Below are positions 23,630 to 36,628 of a stretch of DNA of 64,000 nucleotides, in pieces. The position numbers and the translations under genes are program-made. Source of the DNA: Triglochin maritima (lineage: Eukaryota > Streptophyta > Magnoliopsida > Alismatales > Juncaginaceae). Location: positions 42,056,201-42,120,200 of the forward strand of contig OY821771.1 in the NCBI GenBank assembly GCA_963682175.1, in the 5' to 3' direction. The notes beneath the pieces are model-generated. The model saw nothing but the letters and a program-made list of their open reading frames with translations. It had not been told where the DNA came from and did no database searches. The stretch's first letter is position 1; each line of letters starts with the position of its first letter.

Positions 23630-25640
23630 GTAATGGGGTCGTGACCCCCACGACCGGCGACGACCCCGTCCTCAACTGAGCAGTACGGATTTTAAAGTTT
23701 TTTTTGTTTTGAATTTTTAAAATTTGTTTGAATTTTTTAAAAAATTTTTTGAAATTTTTTTATGTTTTTTTTGATTTTTTAGATTTTTTTAATTTTTTTC
23801 AAAATGAACCCGAAATGATGTGTAAGAGATAGATATGTTGTGGTGAGTTGTTGTTGAATAGTGTAGGAAAACGAAGAAAATAAGTTGGAGAAAAAGAAAG
23901 CTGATGTGAAAGGAGAAAAAAGTTGATTTGGAAGAGAGAAGAAAAAAAAAGTTTATGATTAGTCGTCTGAATCGTGGTTACGGACGATGTGAAAGAATTT
24001 TTTAACAATTTAAAACACTTGGGAACGAGTACCACGTAATATAGTTCCAAAGCCAAATGCATTAAATGATATTACAAGAAGCCAATCAATGTTCCTTCTG
24101 AAAAAAATAAGCCAACCAAAGTTAAAAATAAAATTTGAACGACTTAAAGTGTGTACAGATATTATAAAACTGTAGATCAATTTGGCGCATAAGCGCATTT
24201 ACTCTTTGACAATTAAGGATATGTTTGGATGTAGCAGATTTCAGTTTCTGTACTTACCAGAAACTGGTACAGAAACTGGTACAGAAATATTATGCAATCC
24301 AAAAAATCAATTTTGGAATCCACCTTCAGCTCCCGACTTGTTTCGTCGTGCATCATTTTTGCCTTGGAGTTGGAAGCACATGATGAGTTTTTCGGTGGAG
24401 AAGCAAAAGGTCGATGTAGATTTCTGATTCTACCCTCGTAGAATTGTAGAATTACCATCATCCGTTTACAACATTGAGATTCAATTTTACTACATTCCGT
24501 ACATCATATTTATGATTTTTACCATTGAACATTATTACAACCTTTAATCTTCTATTTTTAGGATTTTGCTGCATTTAATTTTCATTTATCATTTTCATTA
24601 GGGTTAGCTTCTTAAGATCGAACTTGTCCATGTGGTACATCATTGCAATCATAATTTCAACCGAAGAATGTTGATTGTGTACCATTTATTTCCATGTGAT
24701 TTCAAGAAAAAAAAATCCTCATGCGATCATGTCAGTAGTTTAAATCATTTATTCTCCATTGATACAACCTGCTTGTGTTGTTAACTTTCAAAAAAAAAGA
24801 ACTTGCTTGTGTTGTTTTGTATCATACACCTTAGCAAATGGGTCGTGATACATTAACTTCATTGTGTATTAGAAATAATTAACCATGTTGTGAAGTTACT
24901 TCCATCTTTAAAGAGTGAACTTACTGACAAACTCATTGAGACCAAAATACATGTCAAAAAAATGGGAAGACTTGGTTTGTTTGCAGGTAGTTCCGTAGCT
25001 GTGACTCGATCATTTGTATGTTTAATTATTAGATTTATAGGAATCCATGTACAAAGATGAGAGGAATGGTAAATTGGTAAATCTGTCAAATTTCAAACTC
25101 CTTGAGAAGCTAAACAGGTGGTACCAAACATAAGCAATTTCTACATGAGAATAAGTTGTCTTGAAGCTCGAGGAAAAGAAGTTCATGAACAGTAGAGCTT
25201 CCAACAAGAAGCCACGTCCAAACGGACGCTAAGAATCACCGGTCTTGATCAATTGGACGACCCAAAGTGGATAGGAAAGACGTCCAAGTATGGTAATTAA
25301 CAACAGTTGCAATTGAAGTACAAATAAACTCAATCGACTCCTCTTGTTGTTTTTGACATGAAACACGCCGAGAGGCAAGACTAATCCCACATTGCTGCAA
25401 TCGATCCAAGGTTGGGAAGCCTTCCAACTTCCCACCAATCAAGGATGTCGTGCGGACAACCCCTTTAAACCACACCAATTGTGCCTATTCCACGTTTAGA
25501 CTTCCATCATTTTTTCAATTTTTTTTATTAGTATGAGCTACAACAACATGTATGTTTATTTATGTTCGTAAGAGAGGGGTCGCAATGTCTGGGTGCGCCC
25601 ATTGTTAGAGCCTGGAGACGGAAAACTTAGTAGGTACTAC
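23630..25640. other. intergenic, no gene
   Basis: 23630-23670 has an inverted GGGGTCGT / ACGACCCC hairpin. 23690-23800 is T-rich. 24205-24305 looks like a small inverted-repeat remnant (GGATATGTTTGGAT and, inverted, GGATTGCATAAT), with the direct repeat AGAAACTGGTAC inside. Nothing else is recognisable. Confidence 0.45.
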
Positions 25641-25648
25641 GGTAGCAC

Positions 25649-26221
25649 TAAAGTTGTAAATGGGTAGGGTCAAAACCGTTTAACTGTCCCAACCGAACCG
25701 ACAAGTAGGATAACGGGTTGTAAAAATCATACCGTTTAATAAATGGGCGGATAAGGGTTGTGAAAATCATAACCGTTTAATAAATTTTCGGATAATGTTT
25801 TATGATTTAACCCGTCCGTTTAACCGCGAAACATAATGAATATATATATAATATTTTGTTATATATATTATATACATATAATTTTTTGTATTATTATTGT
25901 TATTAAGTGTGAATGTTTAGATTGTGGATTTTTGCAGGTTTTGATCAAAAATTTATGGATGTTTGATGTTTTTAACAAGTTTGACAAAAATTTATCCAGT
26001 TAACTATTTACCCAATTCTTATATCGATTTTAGTATTCATTAAGTTTTTACCGTATAATCATTTAACCCATCCAAAACAAATTAATTAAATTAAATTGAT
26101 AGGATCATGGGTAGAGGTAAAAATAAACGAGTTTCTAACCGAACCGCGAACTGTTTAATTAGATGGGTATGGTCATGAGTAAGTCATATAACCGCCCACG
26201 AACCGTCCATTTACAGCCCTA
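25649..26221. mobile_element. hAT-type non-autonomous element
   Basis: The 8-base duplication GGTAGCAC is exact at 25641-25648 and 26222-26229. The ends are TAAAGTTGTAAATGG and, inverted, TAGGGCTGTAAATGG. The interior is AT-rich with AACCGTTTAA-type motifs near both ends. No transposase is encoded. Confidence 0.85.
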
Positions 26222-26566
26222 GGTAGCACCATGTAATCCATAAGACGTCCCCTCAAATTTTGTCATTTTACAATGGTAGATATTAGCAAAAAAAAAAAAC
26301 TAATATTTTTTATTCATTTTTTTACAAATAAACTAAAAGGTTGTACATAAAAAATAACTAGAGATTTAAGTCTCTTCAACATTAATTGGCCAAAAATTAT
26401 TACCAATAAACCAAATGACAAAGTAGGAAGATCATCTCCTCCAAAAACGTCATCACTCTACTATTGTGGAGATTATGTATTTTGCTTCAAGTAAACAAAA
26501 ATTGGTATGTTTTTTAAGGAATTTTTTGGGGATTTTATCTTTATAATTATTATATATTAATTTTTT

Positions 26567-26936
26567 GTGATTTATATTTAATAGGATATACTTCTCAACC
26601 ATCAAAATGTATCAATAACACAAACTGACGTTAATGTTTATTTGCCCACATCTAGACATCTAGTAGCATGGTAGTTGGCAATGGCGAGGTATAAATTTTG
26701 TCATCTATAATAATTTTCTTATACATATGTTTAAGGCTTTTTTTGGATTATTATTTTTATATTACAATTGTTATTAATATGTTGTGATTTATGTTCGGTA
26801 GAATATACTTCTCGAGCATCAAAATGTATCCACAACACAAAATGAGGTGAATGTTCATTTGCCCACATCTAGTAGTATGGTAGTTGACAATAACGATGTA
26901 TATATTTTATCATCTATAATATTTTTCTTATACATG
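26567..26936. repeat. direct duplication of a 150-160 base block
   Basis: The block at 26567-26728 is repeated at 26784-26936. Both contain CATCAAAATGTATC, TTTGCCCACATCTAG and ATGGTAGTTG in the same order. Each copy has AG before and GT after a 100-base core, as a duplicated exon would, but no protein family is recognised. Confidence 0.65.
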
Positions 26937-26939
26937 ATT

Positions 26940-28558
26940 ACGATATTTTTTGTGTTTTATTTTCTTTACGTATGATGATTTTTTTAAGCATCCAGGTTTT
27001 AACTTCACCAATTTGTTTTAAATGACACATGTTTGGTACATTTTATTTTTCATACATAGTATGCTAATTATTTTTTTATGAATCACATGAATCGTCTTCA
27101 CTAGTTTGGATCGATGAAAATCATTGCTTGTAGTCGTATTTGGTTTTGTCATGCTACAACATTATTTATGTCAATGTGTGTGTGTGTTATATATTCAACA
27201 ACTTATGTAACATTTAATTGAGTGAATTTTATGACCCAATTTGTTTTTTAAGACATACCATTTTGTTGATTGATAAACTGGTGTTCTAGTTTGGAAAAGT
27301 ATTAATATATTGGAGTTGTGACCTTATCTTTAATATGAGTAGGTGTTCTTTAATTAGTTGTAAACAAGGAATAAGACAAGATTAGCTATTTTGCTAATAT
27401 TAACTAGTGTCAAATGACAAGATTTGACTGGAGTTAGCATGAATTATATGGTGCTACTATTACACGGTTAAGGTCGTCGTGACCTGGTGACACCAATTGT
27501 TCTCTTGGATTTAGTCATAGGATGAGTTCAGGGGAATGCATTAGGCCACAAGGCTCCATAAGCACTAAGATCGGAGGTTCTAGGTGTTAACAGGTCGAGC
27601 AAATTCGGGCGACTTGCTAAGATTCGAGTGAATCCTCATTTGAGTTAGGAACTCGTTGTGCCAGCGAAGTGACCAAGTTTGAAGTTGAGCAAACTTTGGA
27701 GTTGGAGGCGTTACGAGCTTTGTATTTGAAACGCAACTAATAGGTAGAACAAATAAGACAAGCAATTGAAGAAAACAAATATAGTCGTAGCACATTAGGA
27801 AGGTTTATTGGTTCGTTGGCGCAACAAGTAAAATTTTTGTAATTCCTCAAGCGTTTTCAAAAAGACAATATCTGAGTTTGTAGGGACATTAAGTCGGCAC
27901 TTGAATGTCTTTTGAGCAACATCTATAGATAGAGACCTATATATATAGAGACGTTGAGTTGTGGAGTTGTCATAGTCAACCTTTGAGAGTTGTATTTTTG
28001 TATACTTGTGTATTTAATACAAAAACAGAGATTGCTTCATTTTGTGTCCATTTGATAATACATAAGGTTAAGAGGTTTCACATCGCTGATTCTAGGGTCT
28101 TACTCGTAGCTAAAGAGGGTTGATCGGGATTTTGAGCTTAACTTTAAAGCAAAAGAAATCCGATCAGTACTAGCGTATCATCTAATAATTTTTCCAGGAG
28201 ACGTAGATGGTCTCATGCACCTGTTGCCTCTTGGGGCTTCTTCGAAGTGAGATATGACAAATTATTTGAACACCATCAGGCTGTCATGCGTGTGATTTTC
28301 CAAATTGGCTCATGCATATTGGTCCAATCCATGTCGAGTGGTACACGAGCAATTTAAATGTATATAGATCGTAAAATCTGAGTATATTTTTTGAGAATCA
28401 TGGGCCGAACAATCGTTACATTTGATGGATAGGCAAGAGGGAAAAAATTTATTGTTTCATACAACTAAACAAGTCGGAGTTCGACCAACTGTTCTAGTTG
28501 AAGTTTTTAAATTCAATTGTGATCCGATGAACAGAAGAAGATTCCGCACCCCAGCCTA
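26940..28558. other. intergenic, no gene
   Basis: AT-rich to 27400, then mixed. No open frame with recognisable features on either strand. Confidence 0.5.
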
Positions 28559-28930
28559 GTGTGTCCAGCAGCTCCTACAGGGGCTCTATCACTATCGCAA
28601 CGGACTCTTTTGCACGTCGGCACACGTACTGCATTCACTCAACAAATGTGTAAAGCACTCTACACGTTTGAAATGTCTGTTATCCGGATCGCATTGCAGC
28701 TGTTCGGCCTGATCCCCATATATACATGTCACGTACATGTTGTTGTGGAATCCTTAGTTAGACCATCGAACTCGATTGCAATGGCATCTTTAAGCCCATG
28801 GTTTGTCGGGAGGTGGGACATGGACCCCGTCTGCTGGGACGTCTTCGACCCTTTCGATTTGGTCGCCGATGGTTGGCTGATCGAGGAAGACAAAGTACAA
28901 CTAGTCAATATCCTTAAGGAACTGAATTAA
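28559..28930 (+). CDS. hypothetical open frame, 123 codons, function unknown
   Basis: The best in-frame ATG is uncertain. The frame ends in a fairly gene-like acidic and aromatic stretch (WFVGRWDMDPVCWDVFDPFD, then LIEEDKVQLVNILKELN) followed by TAA. I do not recognise the family. The sequence after it (28930-29110) is a set of near-repeats of GTAGTTTAATTTCAATTTAA, and 29340-29430 is GC-rich with a hairpin, which resembles the 3' region of a transposable element. So it may be a transposon gene piece rather than a host gene. Confidence 0.2.
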   Translation: MCPAAPTGALSLSQRTLLHVGTRTAFTQQMCKALYTFEMSVIRIALQLFGLIPIYTCHVHVVVESLVRPSNSIAMASLSPWFVGRWDMDPVCWDVFDPFDLVADGWLIEEDKVQLVNILKELN

Positions 28931-29700
28931 GCGTGCTAATGAACTTTAATTTCGGTTTGAACATTGTAATGTAGTTTAATTTCAATTTAAATGTTGTAAC
29001 GTAGTTTATTTTCAATTTAAGAGTGTTAATGTAGTTTAATTGCAATTTAAATGTTTTAATGTACTTTTATTTCAATTCAATGGTTGTGTCTTCATATTTT
29101 CAATTTAACCGTTGCATTCTAGTCCAATTTCGAAAATTAAGTAATTTTAAGTTAAATAACGTAATCAATCTAATTCAAATTTAATTTCAAAAATATTAAC
29201 AATCTATTAGAACCTAGAATTTTTTTAAGTGATTCCAGTTATTTTAAATAAATCTTACTAAATACTCAATTATTTACAAAATAATACTCCTAAATCATTT
29301 AAACTCAATTATATACATAACAAAAAAAATTAAAACAAAAAAAACCCAATAAAGACACCGCGTGGCCCACGGTGAGGAGGGAAGACCCTGGTCATTCGGG
29401 GTCGTGGGTCGTCCACGACCCGTTAAAGATGGTCCAAGATGTGTGCAATATGCTTTGAGTTGGTTTATGCTAGTACAAAAGTGGCATTAGTTTGTGAAAA
29501 TCAAACCTATAAACCAAAAACTAAACTTTCTTGTTTGGTTGAGAAAATTAAAGACCATTAGTCGAAACAGAGGTTGGTTCTAAAAACTCAAATCGGAGGA
29601 TGTTGTTGTGACAAAGAGTCTAAAATGGAAGCTTTTTCACTATATATTTAAATTGATTTCATGTTAACATTTATCTAGTTGGTTTCGGTTTTGTAATCAT
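28931..29700. repeat. TE-like 3' region with short imperfect repeats and a GGGTCGTGG hairpin
   Basis: 28940-29110 holds about five imperfect copies of a 30-34 base unit (AATGTAGTTTAATTTCAATT). 29398-29425 is an inverted pair GGGTCGTGG / CCACGACCC with a five-base loop, followed by CGTTAAAGATGGTCC, which resembles a PIF/Harbinger-like end. The opposite terminus was not found. Confidence 0.35.
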
Positions 29701-29993
29701 ATGTGAATTGATACATATCAACAGATAATTCCCTTATAAAGAAGAAAAAGAAAAATCAACAGATAAGTACTTGAGCACAAACGTTTTCGTTGACCAATCA
29801 CAACCAATAAAAGTTGATCCTTGAAACAATTGAAACGGTGACAACAACTAACCAATTGACCACTCAACAGGACCCAACTTGCCCATTCCCCTTCCTTCGG
29901 AAGCGCTCCTCTTGTTATTCTCCAAACCTCCAATGCATCAAAGTATAGAAGAAGAAGAAGAAACATAAAACAAAACACAACACAACCAACCCT

Positions 29994-32900
29994 TCAAACC
30001 TTGATAATCAAGGAATGCTTCAAGTCCCCAACATGAAGCACATGAGACCCAAGACCAATTTTCCTCTTCCCCAACTCATCCACAACGCTCAAATGCTTAC
30101 AAGCATCAACCACAAACACCACCCTCTTCCTCTCATTCCTCCCCACAAACACCTTCTCGAATCCGAGGAGATGTTTGTTAGGAGATCCACCGTGCACACG
30201 CGGCGGCGTTGAGAAGAGAAACACGGTGTGAGACCCGTCCATGCCTCCGGCATTGCGCACCTCAAGGTGAACGTCGAAACCGAGAGTGTCGCAACGAGTA
30301 TCGACCGTGTCGAGGGACTTGCATGGTTGGGTCCGACATGCATGGGTTTGGTCCAGAGGGAACGAGATGGTTGTCGGGGCTTTTAGTAAGCGGTGTTTGA
30401 ATTTGCCGTAGCTCAGGCCGTCGCCGAAGGTGTAAACTACGTCGCCGGTGTAGAAACGGTAAGTCCGGCCGGGATACCCGGTGGTGGGGTTTGGTCTCAT
30501 GTTCATGTCGGTCATTGGGACTTTTTCGACGAAGGATTGCGGGTACCAAGTCACAGGTAGTCTCCCACCTGAAACAAGTTTAGATATCATGCATCGTCAA
30601 CTCGATCATGTATGTTGAGTATACAAGGTTTAATTGTGAATTACGTACTGTATTTACAAAGCCCATTTGATCATCATAATTAAAAACATTTTGAATTGTG
30701 TCTTAAACATATAACTCGTATTTCTAAGTAAGAGTTACTTACTTGGATTGTAAGAGCCAAAAACAACATCCGCCAAGGCCGCCCCTCCCTTCTCCCCAGG
30801 GAACCCCACCCAAAGGATACTTGTTATTTTGTCATCGGCTTTGGCGAAAGATATGTCGAACGGCCCACCGGACATTAGGACGAGTATCACAGGTCCCTTG
30901 GCCGCCTTGGCAACTGACGTCACCAGCGAGGCTTGTTGGCCGGGAAGGAGGAGGTCCACCCTGTCCAGGCCCTCCCTCTCTATGGATTGGTCGGTCCCCA
31001 TGATGAGTATTGTCGCGTCGGCTGCGGCTGCCACCTGTTGCGCCTGGCTAAGCCGCAGTCCGGAGGCCCCACATGCTGTGTTTGCACAACCGGGCTCGTA
31101 CACGGTTGGGACGACCGCAGATAGTCCTTGCAGAGGAGTGACATACTTGCATGGTGCACCTAAAATTAACCATGCATCAATATCAATCTATCTTTTAATC
31201 TCTTTGCCAACTCATAGGGGTTTAAGCTTCTAATTTCTAAGCTAACCCAAGACTTAATTGGATCAACGTCCAACTCGATTGACGACAGTTGATCCAATTT
31301 TACAACAACCAAAATAATTAGTGTGAGGTAATAATTTCTTACCCTCGTAATTCCCGAGCATTGTTTTTGTGACGTTTGCATTCGGGCCAATCACGGCGAG
31401 CGATTTGATGGACAATGGAAGCGAGCCTGGACTATTCTTGAGCAGGACTATGCCTTGTCGAGCTGCCTCGCGAGCCAACTCTTGGTGCTCGGGTGTGCAG
31501 ACGTCCTTGGGGCCTAATCCCCCATAAGGCAGCTTCTTCGGGTCACCATTGAAGAAGCCGAGGCGCATTAGGGTGGCGAAGTTGTAGGAAATAGCCTCGT
31601 CTATATCAGCTTCCTTCACCAATCCCTCCGTAATGGCGTTTCCAGTGTGCTTCCCCAGAAACGACCCACAATTCAGGTTTAAACCTGTTTAATTACTTAA
31701 TAGAATGAATGTAAATACATGTAACACTTGAGACAAAGTTTTGTACGTAACTGCATTAACTTGTAGTTAGTGCATATCATGGTGACGAGTGAATATGTAT
31801 AGGTTTTAAGATCAATTAATTTTGTTTACATGAAACTATAATTCGAACAAAAGAAAGCGTTGATAATTAAGGAGAGTGACCTGCTAGAATGGATTTGGCT
31901 GCAGCTTCTTGTGGAGTTTTGGTGTAGTGTTGGGAATTAAATAGGACATCAACAGAGTCACAGTCGGAGACGATGTACCTACGAGAACAGAACAGAGTAA
32001 TCCTATCCGTTAAGAATTAAGTTATTTCTTAATTTGCATCCACTTGCGACTAATATAATCTACCCGTTTAGTTTCCATTTTCCTCTAATGGTTCCGGCCA
32101 GAAGATCAGGGTCTGCGCACGTGGGAATGCCGTTGACTTGGTTATACGAGCACATCACACTCGCAACGTTCCCATCCACGACGCAGCTCTTGAACGGAGG
32201 GTTGTAAGTGTCATCTAGGTCTTGTTGTGTAACCTGAAACCCAATCACGAAAATGATTAGGCCTAATATGCAAAACACCCACAATATTTAACCGGTCAAC
32301 TAACTCAAAATAAACGTGGGTTTGTTTTATTTCTAAAACCGTGAATTGGTGAGATGGGCTTAATGTCTTTCCAAATTTATATTATGTAAAAACTATATCT
32401 GGGTCCTCAATTCAGGCCCATGACAAATGCAACAAATTAAATGTCAACATCTAACTTATGATAGGCTTGTTGTTAAAGTTGGACTGGTGTATTGTGGTTG
32501 AGAATCATGATGATTAATTTTACCTTAGCATTGAATGTGTATCGTTGGATGCCCTTCCAATTGTCTACATCATAAGCAGTGTAATGCTTACAACAAGCAG
32601 CGACCTTGAGAGCATCAGAGTCGCCTCCATCAGCGTCCTGCAATCCTCGGACGTAGCAAGAGCCATACTTGCTGACAAGCTCCGGGTCCTCTCCGGGAGT
32701 TTCCTGCCCTCTCCCCCACCTTGGGTCCCTGAACACGTTCACGTTCGGACTCCAGTACGTTAGCCCGGCCAGGCCCACGTTGTACATCGCACGTGCCTCC
32801 GTCGACACCACCTGCGTTTCCATTTAATTTACACACTAAGTTTGGTCGTTGGAGACGTGTTTCTAATTGATTTTAAGATACAAATTCTTTCATACTTGGT

Positions 32901-35900
32901 TAATATTTCATTAACTAAGAGTGACACGTTAGCATGTGTAATTAGCAGTATATTGTTCAAAAGGAGACTTTAAGGTACATGTTGAAGTTAATAATAGGTA
33001 GCTTATCAGGTATAGTTTGAAACAATACGTGATGTTGTTCAAAATGGATTGCAAGAAGCTTTAATTATGTGCGCTATATTCTTATGTTGGTCCAAACACA
33101 ATCTATACACCTTTTAATGACTACTTCTAATAGGTGGGGATTTTTTTTTGCTAGTATTTCTACCAGGTGACCATGACAGGGTAGACCACGAATAAAAGTT
33201 GGTTTATTTCCTGCCATGTCTTAACATGGGTCTATTAGTGCTAGATAATTAATTACTCTTGAAGACCTCCTACATTTGTAGCTTAGTGGGTGACAGAGAA
33301 AAGAACTCATGCACTTTCCTTTGATTTTAACTTGAGTCGTGAGGACTGATCTTGAGATTTTTTTGTTTGAAGTGGTGAACTTAAAGTTCCCCAAGTAAGC
33401 AACTTTTACAGCTGTTCCTAACCAAGATATTATGGTTTCCCAACCTTGTTAGTGCTCTTTGCTTATGGGACCATTGGTGATGGTACAATCTTGCCCAAAA
33501 AATTGAATAATGCCAAGTGACTACTCATGATATGGATAGGAAGAGAAATGCATGCATGCCTAGAAATTTAATAAATGAAGTGGGTTTAATCTCATCCTTT
33601 CTTATTGATTCTTAGGGCACCCTCAACGGGTGCACCAGAAAAATGCCGACATAATGTCGGCATTTTCTTGCACCCATCAATGGGGGTGCAAAAATGGGTG
33701 GGAGACTGCTAGGTCGTGGGATCTGGCAGTCTGCCGCCCATTCTCACGACCAGGTCGGGTTTTTTTTTAATTTATGTTTTGTGTGTTTTGTTTTAATTAA
33801 TTTTTATTTTAAATTTAATTGTAAATAATTTATTATGTTGGATAGTGAAAATTATTTTTTTATATTGGATAAAAATACCTAAATTTTCAACATTTTCTCC
33901 CTGTCACATCATTTGGGGATCTTAGATAAAATTCTAAAAAAAATAAAGTTTAAAAAATTAAAACAAATAAAAAACTTATTTTGAAAAAAGTTTTAAAATG
34001 ATTTTAAAAAATAAAACAAAAAAGATTGTTGTAATTACTTGAATAATGTTGATAAAAGTGATAAATTTAATTATATTTTCGTAATTAATTTTATTTTAAA
34101 TGTGATAATTAATTTTCGTAAAACATGTGATATAATTAATGAGAATTGTGGAAAATAAAAAATGAGAGGAAAATAAATGAGGTAAAAGTGAGAAAGTGTT
34201 GATGTGACTAGGTTGACATTTTACGAGTGAGTTGTGGTTGATGGGTGAATAGTAGAAAGACAGAGAAGAAAAATGTCATGTTAACGTGACGAACGGAAAT
34301 TACTAATATGACTAGGTTGACATATATGAAAATGTCATGAGTAAAAATGACATTAGTCGTTACATTGAGAAAAAAGGAAGAAAAAATTAACTTGTCTTGT
34401 TTGGGTACCATCGTCATTTTATTAGGAGTATAATGCCTTCATTGAAAAACCCTCTCACTTTGGTACAGAAGGACGGACAGAGTCACCGCACAATCCCCAA
34501 AAGGCAAAAGCTATGAGAAATCCAATTTTTATTGTATGTCTATCTGGAGCTAGAACTTTATAAAAAGTTCCTATATTTACATCTGCCTAAGTTAATCACA
34601 TGGTAAGCGAACCATACCAACTAGCGAAATACCCTCAATAGATTCGCTAGAAACGAAGCACAACCACGATAGGGAAAATAAAGGGTAAATTACACATGAC
34701 CCCTTAACTATGAGACTAAAGCACTTAACCCGTGAGTTTTCAAAATTAACACTTAAACTTTGGATATGCGACACATTACTCCCCCGAACTTCAAAAAATA
34801 GCTAGATTTCACATCTTAACGTTAATTTTTTATTTTGTTTGTGTTGTTTGCCTACAGTAGTCATAAATCTAAGTTAATGGTAAAGTTCAGACCAGAACGG
34901 ATGTAAAATCAGATTGAAATTTGAGTTAGATTTGATAATAATTGGACTCAAATCTCAATCAGATCTAACATATGATCTCATCTGAACTTATCATTAAGTT
35001 AGATTTATGAGTATTCTAGGCGAACAATAGGAAACAATAAAAAATTAATGGCTAAGATGTGAAATCTAACGTTTTTGTGAAGTTGAGGGGAAAAAACCTA
35101 AAGTGTTAGATATTCAAAGTTCGAGGATGTTAAGTCTTAAATTTGAAAGTTCATAAAAGTTAAGTGATCTGCTCAAATTTCATGGAGGTTATGTGTAATT
35201 TACCTAAAAATAAACAATAGAAAAATAAAAAAGTTTATGTAGAATAATAGGATTCATAAGTCAGGACCCAATTTCAGCATCATTATCTATCCTAATTCAA
35301 ACGATCAAATTTAATGACGTAAATGTACAAGAGAGAAGCAGAACCATGTTCGATAATTAATACGTTTAGCAAGAGACGTAGAACAAAACAAATCTGAAAC
35401 TGAAAGTGGGGCGAAAAATGACTCGGGAAAGTGAAAGTCTTGTTTCTTGAAATATGAAAAATGTAAGGGTAAATTGCATTAGGCCAAAAGTGTAATTTAC
35501 AGTAAGTAAACTTCTTTTAGCTGTTACTTAGTTTAAACTATCCTACCAAAGATACACAATGCAACGCAAACACGACAACCCAAAAAGAATCTACGAAGTG
35601 ACGCGCCTTTACCCGCAAAAAATTTAGCAAAGAAATCATTTTTTGGTAAAATAAAACTTGGACGGTCAATTATAAGGGGCCGTTACTTTCCAAAGCCCTA
35701 GTTCAACACAGTTATTATATTGATACATTATTTTTAACAAATACAGTAAAACAAACCGCTTCTTAGATGACATGAGAACAAATATGTAAAAAGTTACATT
35801 AAAAAAACAAATGTGTAAAAAGTACAGCATAAAACGAAATTACATCTTGTAAAATGACATGCAAGCCATCGATTTGACCCTTACATAAAAACGATTCAAT

Positions 35901-36628
35901 TTGAAATATCATACGTCATTTGGCTTAGTAACGCATATAAAGAAAAACACATAGCAATCCATACCTTCCGACCAAAACAGAGTTTCCGAACCGCATTTTG
36001 TAGTTAGGAAATTAATTAGAATACAGTAATTCCTTATTATCCCCACTTGTACTTAAATTTAAAGCAACCAACTTGCAACGAGAAACAGTCAAAACGTACA
36101 ATAAATTGTACGTACGTACGTACTCACACAATTACACTACCAACCATATCCACTCATATATATACTAATAATTGAATTAATTAAGTAAAAAACTAATTAT
36201 ATAACCAATTGAGCAATAATATATATTACCTTCCCAATGGCTTGGAAGAGAGAAGAATTGAAGGAAGCCCCGGTGGTTATAACCTGAGGAAAACTAGTAG
36301 CTCCGGGAACCAAACTGGAGAACCTCGTCCCGGGTCCCACATACGAGACCCCGTGGAGCGCCTCCGACCACCACTCGTAAGCCGGAACACCGAGCCTATC
36401 GACGGCCACCGCCTTGTTTACTAGGAAGCCGATCTTCTCGGGCAAGGTGAGCCTCTTGACAAGATCAGCCACCCTGTCGTCGACCGACAGCGACCGGTCG
36501 CAGAAAGCGTAGGAGCTGACGTTGGGGTTATTGGAGGCGTCACAGGCGAAGGGCTGGGCAAGAGAGAGGGTGGCGAGCTGGAAGAGGAGGAGGAGGCATA
36601 GTGGGAGGAGAAGTGTGGTGGTCGGCAT
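29994..36628 (-). CDS. BXL: beta-D-xylosidase (glycoside hydrolase family 3), seven exons, 762 residues
   Basis: Exons (minus strand): 36628-36230, 32811-32524, 32233-32064, 31978-31881, 31684-31343, 31159-30743 and 30568-29994. All introns are GT-AG and the phases join without a break; the stop is at 29994. Residues 1-24 form a signal peptide, so the enzyme acts in the cell wall. There it removes xylose, and in some members arabinose, from xylan and pectic side chains. The GH3 N domain carries [19 protein letters not shown] and GYIVSDCDS, with the nucleophile aspartate expected at about residue 291. The GH3 C domain ([30 protein letters not shown]) and the C-terminal Fn3-like domain ([20 protein letters not shown]) follow. 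The length is normal for plant BXL proteins. Which BXL member it is cannot be told. Confidence 0.93.
33616..33765. mobile_element. possible Harbinger/Tourist-like terminus in xylosidase intron 1
   Basis: TTA is followed by GGGCACCCTCAACGGGTGCA, a GC-rich palindromic start like the Harbinger termini in this window. Then come the inverted pairs AAAATGCCGACAT / ATGTCGGCATTTT and GGTCGTGGG / CTCACGACC. No matching right end was found within the intron, so the element may be truncated. Confidence 0.4.
34683..35205. mobile_element. Mutator-type MITE with long inverted repeats
   Basis: Starts GGGTAAATTACACATGACC and ends with the inverted form (GGTTATGTGTAATTTACCT). The 9-base flanks GAAAATAAA (34674-34682) and AAAAATAAA (35206-35214) differ at one base, as expected for an old MULE-class duplication. 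Inverted similarity runs through most of both halves. It lies in the first intron of the xylosidase. Confidence 0.7.
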
